Shown here piece after piece: positions 58,068 to 64,000 of a stretch of DNA of 64,000 nucleotides. The notes beneath the pieces were generated by a model. It was not told the origin of the DNA. It did not search any database and saw nothing but the letters and a program-made list of their open reading frames with translations. How positions within the stretch are numbered: the first letter of the stretch is position 1; each line of letters starts with the position of its first letter. This DNA is from Leptospira ellinghausenii. Lineage in GTDB: Bacteria > Spirochaetota > Leptospiria > Leptospirales > Leptospiraceae. The stretch covers positions 248,001 through 312,000 of the forward strand of contig NZ_BFAZ01000009.1 in assembly GCF_003114815.1 (NCBI RefSeq), read 5' to 3'. Position numbers and translations under genes: made by a program.

Positions 58068-59798
58068 TTATGTTTTTACTAATTCCAAAATGTATTCTTG
58101 GTTTGACTTTCCACCTGGAACAAATGGATACACTCCCCAATCGGATGGAATTTTGATTTCCACAAAAGCGGGTCCATCATGCCCTAATAAAGTTTCTAAT
58201 TCAGAATCATTTTGATCTTTTTCCCAAATCATGTAAGGAATTCCAAACGACTCACTTAACATAGAGAAGTCGGGGTGATAATGAAATTTAGAACCAGAAT
58301 AAACATTTCCATAAAACAAATCTTGTTGTTGTTTTACCAAACCTAAATGTCCATTATTCATCAAAATGATTTTTACATTTAGACTTTCTTCTTTGAGTGT
58401 CGCCAACTCTTGTAAATTCATCATAATCGATCCATCACCAGTGAAACAATAAACAGTTCTATTTGGGTTCGCCAATGATACACCGATCGATGAAGGTAGT
58501 CCAAAACCCATTGTTCCTTGCCCACCAGATGTGATCCATGTATTGGGATTTGGAAATGGATAATACTGTGCAACCCACATTTGGTGTTGCCCAACATCTG
58601 TTACGACAAAATGTTCTTCGTTTGGAATGATTGAGGCAAGTGAGTTGATCAATTCTTTTGCCGGATGGATTTCTGGAATTTCGTTCCAAACTTCTATTTG
58701 TTTATGACTGGTGTCACCGATGTTTTTTATTTTTGATCCATTAGAATTTTCCAATATATCGATGAATAAAGAAGAGATTACTTCCGAAATATCTGCTTTG
58801 AAACTCAAATTCGGTTTTCTTATTTTTCCTATTTCATTTGCATCAATGTCGATATGTATGATTTTCGCATTTGAACAAAACAATTCCTTGTTTCCAATCG
58901 CACGGTCATCAAAACGAACACCGATGGCGATGAGTAAATCACAAATTCCTAATGCTTCATTAGCCGCAATGGTTCCATGCATTCCCATCATTCCCAAATT
59001 TAATGGATCATTTTTTTCGAAAATTCCAAGTCCCATAAGAGTTGTTACTACTGGGATTTGGTAGAACTTGATCAATTCTCGTAATCGTTTGTATTCTTTT
59101 TTGGCTCCTCCGCCAATGTAAAACAACGGGAATTTTGCTTTCGATACATACTCTTTCCATTCCTCTAAAAATGAATCTAAAGATTTCGTATGATCGTTTC
59201 CCAATGGAATATGGTTTTCTGTGTATAAACAATTGGAAGGATCAACCTCATCCAAATGATTCTCGCTCAATTGATCCTCGTTCCTTGTGATCAATTTTGT
59301 TTGGACATCCTTAGGTAAATCAATCCAAACAGGACCTTTTTTCCCGGCAGATGCAATTAGGTAAGCCTCTTGTAATACAATTGGGATTAAATTTGGATCT
59401 TCAACGGAATATACTTTTTTTACGATTGAGGAAACGATTCGTTCTGTATCCAATTCTTGAAATGCATCACTTCCTTTTAAGTGAGTGGGTACTTGGCCCG
59501 AAAACACTAACATAGGTACAGAATCTCTATGAGCATCGGCAACCGCCGTGATGAGATTGGCAACACCTGGGCCAGAGGAAACAAATACGGCACTCACCTT
59601 ACCTGTGCTTCTAGCAATGCCTTGCGCGATAAACCCTGCTCCCTGTTCATGCCTTGCTAGGACATGTTTGATGTTTGATTCCGCCAAACTTTCGTATAAT
59701 GGCAAGATTGTGCCACCAGGGACACCCGAAATCCATTGGATGCCCTTTGATTCTAAAAATTGTATAATGTATTGACTTACGGTGATTTTTTCCCACAT
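58068..59798 (-). CDS. ilvB: acetolactate synthase large-subunit-type enzyme
   Basis: This TPP enzyme condenses pyruvate in valine/leucine/isoleucine synthesis. [15 protein letters not shown] supplies the TPP-activating Glu, and [15 protein letters not shown] the Mg-TPP motif ending in [16 protein letters not shown] and the C-terminal VFVPGGKS-like block agree with AHAS. Length is 576 aa. The ATG at 59798 has GAGGAGA six bases upstream. No small ACT subunit lies adjacent, so other family activities (e.g. another 2-oxoacid decarboxylase) are possible, but the Val/Leu-rich leader upstream supports branched-chain synthesis. Confidence 0.85.
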   Translation of the reverse strand: MWEKITVSQYIIQFLESKGIQWISGVPGGTILPLYESLAESNIKHVLARHEQGAGFIAQGIARSTGKVSAVFVSSGPGVANLITAVADAHRDSVPMLVFSGQVPTHLKGSDAFQELDTERIVSSIVKKVYSVEDPNLIPIVLQEAYLIASAGKKGPVWIDLPKDVQTKLITRNEDQLSENHLDEVDPSNCLYTENHIPLGNDHTKSLDSFLEEWKEYVSKAKFPLFYIGGGAKKEYKRLRELIKFYQIPVVTTLMGLGIFEKNDPLNLGMMGMHGTIAANEALGICDLLIAIGVRFDDRAIGNKELFCSNAKIIHIDIDANEIGKIRKPNLSFKADISEVISSLFIDILENSNGSKIKNIGDTSHKQIEVWNEIPEIHPAKELINSLASIIPNEEHFVVTDVGQHQMWVAQYYPFPNPNTWITSGGQGTMGFGLPSSIGVSLANPNRTVYCFTGDGSIMMNLQELATLKEESLNVKIILMNNGHLGLVKQQQDLFYGNVYSGSKFHYHPDFSMLSESFGIPYMIWEKDQNDSELETLLGHDGPAFVEIKIPSDWGVYPFVPGGKSNQEYILELVKT

Positions 59799-59834
59799 AA
59801 CAGGTCTCCTCTTGTAGTTTCCCCGTCGACTTTT

Positions 59835-59879
59835 GCTTTCTGTCGACCGAGGAAACAAAGGGAGATTATGACAGAAAGC
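59835..59879 (-). promoter_or_regulatory. leader hairpin of ilvB with alternative pairing
   Basis: GCTTTCTGTC and GACAGAAAGC are perfect 10-bp complements with a 25-base loop. Two GTCGAC copies (59825-59830 and 59842-59847) can pair instead, and the second shares bases with the first stem, so the structures exclude each other. The loop carries TTTCCTC (59849-59855), which complements the ilvB ribosome site. Confidence 0.65.
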
Positions 59880-59997
59880 TAGGTATGTATGGGGAGAGGA
59901 CGACGACTAGAACGAAGGTTGTAAGTACATAAGAAGGCATTCCCATTTCTAAACTGGAACTGATTCCAATTGAGTTTGATAATGCCAAAGTTTCCAT
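59866..59997 (-). CDS. putative ilvB leader peptide, 43 residues
   Basis: An open frame starts at ATG 59997 and ends with TAA inside the left arm of the leader hairpin. It contains [19 protein letters not shown] near its end, with V-L-V-V-V-L encoded by GTT CTA GTC GTC GTC CTC, and 15 of 43 residues are Val, Leu or Ile. Such clusters are typical of branched-chain attenuator leaders, where the ribosome senses charged tRNA. The upstream ribosome site is weak, and the predicted promoter would start only a few bases before the ATG. Confidence 0.6.
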   Translation of the reverse strand: METLALSNSIGISSSLEMGMPSYVLTTFVLVVVLSPYIPSFLS

Positions 59998-60006
59998 GTT
60001 CTAGTT

Positions 60007-60036
60007 CTTTTATTGATTCACTGATTGTTTAGTCAA
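60007..60036 (-). promoter_or_regulatory. promoter of the ilvB leader
   Basis: On the - strand TTGACT (60036-60031) is followed after 18 bases by TAAAAG (60012-60007). Transcription would start close to 60000, just ahead of the leader-peptide ATG at 59997. Confidence 0.5.
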
Positions 60037-60056
60037 GAATTTAATTGGTAGTGGAT

Positions 60057-60284
60057 TCACTCATTTTCTTTTGCTCGTTTGATGAGAGAATAAAAGGCAA
60101 AAACAAAACCAAAAAAAAATCCAACGAGTAACCAAAGTGGCTCTGATTGTAAATACCTATCTAAGTAATACCCCCCGATCACAAAAAATACGATCGAGGA
60201 TACAAATTCAATACCTGCCCCTGCCATGGCCAAGGGAGATTTATCTCCTTTACCTGGGGGAGTTTTTTGGGATTCGTATGTCAC
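60057..60284 (-). CDS. atpZ: AtpZ/AtpI-family small membrane protein
   Basis: The 75-residue protein has two transmembrane helices (about 21-43 and 51-68) and the AtpZ pattern AGIEFVSSIVFFVIGGYYLD followed by Pro and a second glycine-rich helix. AtpZ proteins are usually encoded beside atpI in the ATP synthase operon; here the gene is about 5 kb away behind lepB. The GTG start at 60284 overlaps the lepB stop (GTGA). The role is probably ATP synthase assembly or ion transport. Confidence 0.72.
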   Translation of the reverse strand: MTYESQKTPPGKGDKSPLAMAGAGIEFVSSIVFFVIGGYYLDRYLQSEPLWLLVGFFFGFVFAFYSLIKRAKENE

Positions 60285-61318
60285 TGTAGAATACGACCAA
60301 TACGATCAAACCTTACATTTAGTCTCCATAGTCGATAACGAAGTGTCCTTTCGATCCAACCAAAACGAGATTCATCACCTAAATAACGAGAATTATGTGA
60401 AGAAAACACTTCGGAATAATGGCAACGTCTCTCAAGTGCATCTCCATCAAATCGTTCTGCAACCTCAGGACCTTTTTCTGCTAATTCTTGACCATCTTTG
60501 TATTCACAAGTGGCATCTTTCCAATCAATGGAAAAATAAATGATGAGAGCTTTACCTAAAATATCTTCTCGTTTCACAAACCCCCAGGCACGAGAGTCAT
60601 GAGAATCATCTCGGTTATCACCCATCACCATGTATTGGCCTTCTGGGATTTCACAACCATGTAAAAAATCACAATACTCAAAGATATGAGCTCTTCGATC
60701 GTCTTCAAATCCCTCTAAGATGTAATGTTCAAATCCTGGTTTGACTTCTTTAAAGAGTGCTCTTTGTGTTGCTTCTAAATTATCTAAATCGGAGAGTTCC
60801 TTTCCGATTGGAACTTCTTTTGGTTCATAAGATTTAAATTCAGTAGCTCCTTTTTCCTTGTACTCAATCAGTGCAAAGTGTACTCTACCTCTGTCTTTTG
60901 TTTCGATAAATTTTCTTGTGATACGGATGGTATCACCAGGTAAGCCGACAACACGTTTGACAAATCGTTTGGCAAAAATTCCAGAACGCGACTCTTCTTG
61001 TCCAAGAGCGGTTGCTGGTGGGATAAAAGTGACAATGTCTCCTCGTTTAGGGTCATCAATGCGAAATAGTTCTTTTTCCGTAAACGGCATGCGGAAAGAA
61101 TAACGCATTTTATTCACAAATAAAAAGTCCCCTATTTTTAAGGTAGGGATCATCGATCCTGATGGGATATTATTTGCATCTAATATGGACGATTTAAATG
61201 CGAAAACGAGGACAACAATGATTCCAAAGGAAATTCCAGAGGCGGCAGCCCCTTCCTTTTCTGGTTCTTTGGATTCTGGTTTTGGCGAGGACTTGAAGAT
61301 AGAAGAGAATAATCCCAT
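60281..61318 (-). CDS. lepB: signal peptidase I
   Basis: LepB cleaves signal peptides at the periplasmic face. One transmembrane helix (about 29-45) precedes the catalytic Ser55 in PSGSMIPT. Lys121 in KRVVGLPGD is the general base. GDNRDDSHDSRAWGFV is box E. At 345 aa it is longer than the minimal form because of an insert after residue 130 and a charged C-terminal tail. The ATG at 61318 has no ribosome site. Confidence 0.95.
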   Translation of the reverse strand: MGLFSSIFKSSPKPESKEPEKEGAAASGISFGIIVVLVFAFKSSILDANNIPSGSMIPTLKIGDFLFVNKMRYSFRMPFTEKELFRIDDPKRGDIVTFIPPATALGQEESRSGIFAKRFVKRVVGLPGDTIRITRKFIETKDRGRVHFALIEYKEKGATEFKSYEPKEVPIGKELSDLDNLEATQRALFKEVKPGFEHYILEGFEDDRRAHIFEYCDFLHGCEIPEGQYMVMGDNRDDSHDSRAWGFVKREDILGKALIIYFSIDWKDATCEYKDGQELAEKGPEVAERFDGDALERRCHYSEVFSSHNSRYLGDESRFGWIERTLRYRLWRLNVRFDRIGRILQ

Positions 61319-61324
61319 AGTTCG

Positions 61325-61352
61325 AAGCTATGGAATTGGAATTTTCTGTCAA
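61325..61352 (-). promoter_or_regulatory. possible leaderless promoter of lepB
   Basis: TTGACA (61352-61347) and TAGCTT (61330-61325) are 16 bases apart on the - strand. The ATG lies six bases after the -10, so the transcript would start at or next to the start codon, which explains the missing ribosome site. Confidence 0.4.
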
Positions 61353-61429
61353 GAAAGGGGGAAAAAAAGCGCAAAAGACTTGTACTATTTTCGGGAATCG
61401 ACGATACCATACATGGAGATCTTCTGCTT

Positions 61430-62221
61430 ATGGAAACATCAATCCGTGGATTACGAAATACCCTACTTGAGATGAAAGAAAACTATTCTTTTGTCTGTGT
61501 AAAAACGGGAACCGAAACAGAAGATATGGGAGAGGAAGAAATTGCGCTTCTCAAAACAATCACTTCAGGGATTTTACCTCTCTATGTTAAAATTGGTGGC
61601 CCAGAAGCAAGAAATGATATCCGCATTTGCCAAAGGATTGGGGTTTCAGGAATTTCTGCGCCTATGGTGGAATCTGAATATGCTTTAAAAAATTTCATCC
61701 AAACGATGAAAAACCTCCTCACTCCTTCTGAATTTGAATCTTACAACAAATCTATCAATATGGAAACCATCACAGGTTACCGCAATCTTATGGATATCTT
61801 TGATTCTCCTTCTTTTCAGGAACTAGAGCAAGTAACAGCCGCTAGATCTGACTTAAGTGCGTCCATGGACAAAAAACCAGATGATAAAGAAGTGACCCGT
61901 GTTGCAAAAAAAATCATCTCAGAAGCAAAGAGCCGTGGAAAAAAAACGTCGGTGGGTGGGACAATCACCAAAACCAATTTTGAACTGATTGCAAATGAAA
62001 TCCAACCTGATTACATCAATTCTAGACACATCATGGTCGATACAAAAGAAGCGATGAAAATTGGTGCAACAGATATCGCAGAATGTATGTTAGTATTTGA
62101 AATGGACTTATTTGAATTTTTTTCGAAAACCTTTCCTGAAAAAGGATACTATTACAGAAACCGAGTTGAGATCAACAGAGAACGAATCGGTGAAAGAAAG
62201 GTATTGTATTTCATTCGATAA
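61430..62221 (+). CDS. HpcH/HpaI aldolase / citrate lyase family protein
   Basis: The 263-residue protein fits the phosphoenolpyruvate/pyruvate-barrel family. LYVKIGGPEARNDIRICQ and SGISAPMVESEYALKNF match the substrate and metal-binding Glu region, and a later AARSDLSAS matches the second metal ligand (Asp). The second half (about 170-230) has no clear motif beyond TSVGGTITKTNFELI. The substrate is unknown and no lyase partner is adjacent. The DUF2079 gene follows its stop immediately. Confidence 0.72.
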   Translation: METSIRGLRNTLLEMKENYSFVCVKTGTETEDMGEEEIALLKTITSGILPLYVKIGGPEARNDIRICQRIGVSGISAPMVESEYALKNFIQTMKNLLTPSEFESYNKSINMETITGYRNLMDIFDSPSFQELEQVTAARSDLSASMDKKPDDKEVTRVAKKIISEAKSRGKKTSVGGTITKTNFELIANEIQPDYINSRHIMVDTKEAMKIGATDIAECMLVFEMDLFEFFSKTFPEKGYYYRNRVEINRERIGERKVLYFIR

Positions 62222-63961
62222 GTGGTTTATTTATTTTTTCTTTCTAGTTTAGTTACCTCCTTTCTTTTTGTTTCTCCTAAACACTTACATGCCCCCTTGC
62301 AAAAGGGGGTATCTCTTTTTTTAATCCTTCTGTTCCTATTCCATTATTGGAAAAGGAAGAAAGAGTTTCAGCTAGATAGTTCTTGTAAAAATGGAATGGC
62401 TTGGTTAAACCAAACCAAAGTCCTTCCTTATCTGGTTGGGGTGAGCGTATTCTGTTTTCTCATTACAAGTTCCTTTCATGCTTACCAACTCACACAATTT
62501 TTTGCGAATTCTTTTTTATTCCATGATGCTGACTACATAGGAATCTCCGATGTATTACTCTCGTTCGCGAAAGGATACGGATTCCAAAGCCATTATTATA
62601 GTGAAAACGTGAATGGTAGTTACTTAAACCATCACTTTGCCCCTGGAATGGGTTTCCTTTCTCCTTTTGTGAAATGGATTCCCAATCGTTATGGGCTTGC
62701 CGTTGGAGTTTTTTTATCTTACCAACTGACAACGATTTTATGGTTAACTTGGGCTTATTTTGTATCTCAAAAGAGCAAACAATCAATCGATTTGAAATTT
62801 TTAGTGATTTGGGTGGTTCTTACCAACCAATTGTACTTATATCGGATTGGTTCCAGTTACCATTTTGAAATCCTAGTAGTCCTCTTAGGTTGTTTCTTTT
62901 TTTACCAATGGGAAAAATGCAAAACTCTAATTGTAGAAGGCGAAAACAAATTCACCAAACAATTGTTTTTGTTAGGATTATTTCTTATCTTATTCCTCAT
63001 GCAAAAGGAAGACATTGGTTTTTACCTCTGTTTGTTTTTCCTTCCGGTTTTTCTAACTTCCCTTTACCAGGTTTACCGTAGGAATAGAGAAAATAGATAT
63101 GTGACAGGTTCGATTCAACTGAAGGTCTTTTCCCTCTTTGGAATTTTACTCGTAACCGTTTTGTATTTAGGTTTTGTTTTTTTCCTTTTCCCGATCCTAA
63201 ATGGTTCCCATTCAATTTTTGGTTGGTCTCATGTTTTGAGACAAGAGTATCACTCCTCATTCAAACAAGTAACAGGTATATCGCAATCCATCCAAATTTA
63301 TTTGGAACTTCTGATGAGTATGGGACTTGGTATTGTACAACTTGTCCCCGAACTCCTTGGCATCAGTTTGATTTACCTAACCCATGTAATCTCCACAAGG
63401 CCTTGGCACCATGAAGTGTATTCGTATTATAGTTATTCACTCCTTCCCTTTTTACTCTACAGTGGGATTTTGTGGCTTAAGTCAAAAAAACAAATTTCCC
63501 TTCCCATTGTATATCTCATCTTAGCTTGTTTGTTTTGGAAAAACTCGATGGACCAAAATTTCCCACTCGAGGCCAAAACAAATACTAATTGGTATGACCC
63601 TAAAGTGCAATCAGAAGTCATCGAAGACTTACCACATGCCAATGGAATTTTACTAACTGAGGCGGGCAAAGTTTCAAGTAACATAACCAATCAATCAAAA
63701 GAACAAATTGTGTTTTCCCAATACAATCTTTCCTTTTCTATCAATGACAAGGTGATACTCTATCCGCTCGAACAGCTTCAGAATGGAAATCAAATATGCA
63801 ATGAATCAAATATTTGTTATGTGGTTTTGGCACCTGAGTTTACAGACACAATTCTTTGGCCGAAAAAACGCATTCTCGATACCATTGACGTGTCAAAAAC
63901 TTGGAATCAGCAGAAAATTTGGCAAGGAAAACAAATAGAGGTCTGGGCACTCTCGAAGTAA
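62222..63961 (+). CDS. DUF2079 polytopic membrane protein
   Basis: The 579-residue protein has about ten transmembrane helices and a C-terminal extracytoplasmic domain of some 130 residues. DADYIGISDVLLSFAKGYGF and LNHHFAPGMGFLSPF are the DUF2079 signature (D-x-x-x-x near the first loop, then N-H-F-A-P). QKEDIGFYLCL is the second conserved line. Relatives are thought to be glycosyltransferase-like. The GTG start at 62222 directly abuts the upstream TAA, so the pair is co-translated. Confidence 0.8.
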   Translation: MVYLFFLSSLVTSFLFVSPKHLHAPLQKGVSLFLILLFLFHYWKRKKEFQLDSSCKNGMAWLNQTKVLPYLVGVSVFCFLITSSFHAYQLTQFFANSFLFHDADYIGISDVLLSFAKGYGFQSHYYSENVNGSYLNHHFAPGMGFLSPFVKWIPNRYGLAVGVFLSYQLTTILWLTWAYFVSQKSKQSIDLKFLVIWVVLTNQLYLYRIGSSYHFEILVVLLGCFFFYQWEKCKTLIVEGENKFTKQLFLLGLFLILFLMQKEDIGFYLCLFFLPVFLTSLYQVYRRNRENRYVTGSIQLKVFSLFGILLVTVLYLGFVFFLFPILNGSHSIFGWSHVLRQEYHSSFKQVTGISQSIQIYLELLMSMGLGIVQLVPELLGISLIYLTHVISTRPWHHEVYSYYSYSLLPFLLYSGILWLKSKKQISLPIVYLILACLFWKNSMDQNFPLEAKTNTNWYDPKVQSEVIEDLPHANGILLTEAGKVSSNITNQSKEQIVFSQYNLSFSINDKVILYPLEQLQNGNQICNESNICYVVLAPEFTDTILWPKKRILDTIDVSKTWNQQKIWQGKQIEVWALSK

Positions 63962-64000
63962 AATCGAAAGTCCATCTTCCATCCGAAACTTGAGTTACTT

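Noticed and set aside
59799..60056. T-box riboswitch in front of ilvB
   Set aside because: I found no T-box consensus (GGTGG-ACCGCG type) and the leader is explained better by a coding leader peptide.

Overview
The window is a dense, AT-rich bacterial chromosome segment that I assign to the genus Leptospira. The main reasons are an OmpL1-type outer-membrane protein (37370-38272) whose sequence I recognise from that genus, the long and serine-rich LepB, and the overall base composition. I cannot name the species. There are no rRNA, tRNA, CRISPR, phage or insertion-sequence genes, so this is core chromosome rather than an island.

Layout. 77-2829 (-): FAD oxidoreductase and an acetyl-CoA hydrolase/CoA-transferase. 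2901-6628: a CcmI-like zinc-ribbon protein, an MsbA-like ABC exporter and a head-to-head peptide-binding lipoprotein. 6585-17174 (-): one tight run of seven genes (degenerate amidohydrolase, S1-domain protein, trmL, RsbW-like ATPase, uvrB, lon, PBP1A). 17211-19011: a second stand-alone HATPase, a core glycosyltransferase and a small membrane protein. 19086-25048 (+): aroE, folC, a TetR regulator with a striking inverted repeat, trpF and mutS. 25019-28418 (-): serB, an SGNH lipoprotein, an unlisted 59-residue gene and a GPH-type symporter. 28478-31601 (-): bioD-bioA-bioB, divergent from a cyclic-nucleotide-binding protein and an AI-2E family permease. 33288-37290: two EamA transporters, a divergent RlmL-like methyltransferase, ung and a pterin dehydratase. 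37370-40358: ompL1, a secreted protein, carA and a 61-residue protein.

40320-54746 (-) is one long co-directional block. It starts with the complete F-type ATP synthase operon (atpI-B-E-F-H-A-G-D-C). It continues through an SLBB protein, a 771-residue acidic repeat protein, a GAF/degenerate-GGDEF protein, and an MBOAT acyltransferase with its SGNH partner. The acidic protein carries seven copies of a short motif resembling the FliM/FliY EIDALL docking motif, and together with its GAF neighbour it is the best candidate for an undescribed system.

55126-56044 (-): a thiol peroxidase of the glutathione-peroxidase family with an OhrR-type repressor, behind a palindromic operator. 56374-58016 (+): amtB-glnK. 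58068-60036 (-): acetolactate synthase, preceded by a previously unlisted leader peptide rich in Val/Leu codons and a switchable hairpin, which looks like a ribosome-sensing attenuator. 60057-61318 (-): lepB and a detached atpZ. 61430-63961 (+): an HpcH-type aldolase and a DUF2079 membrane protein.
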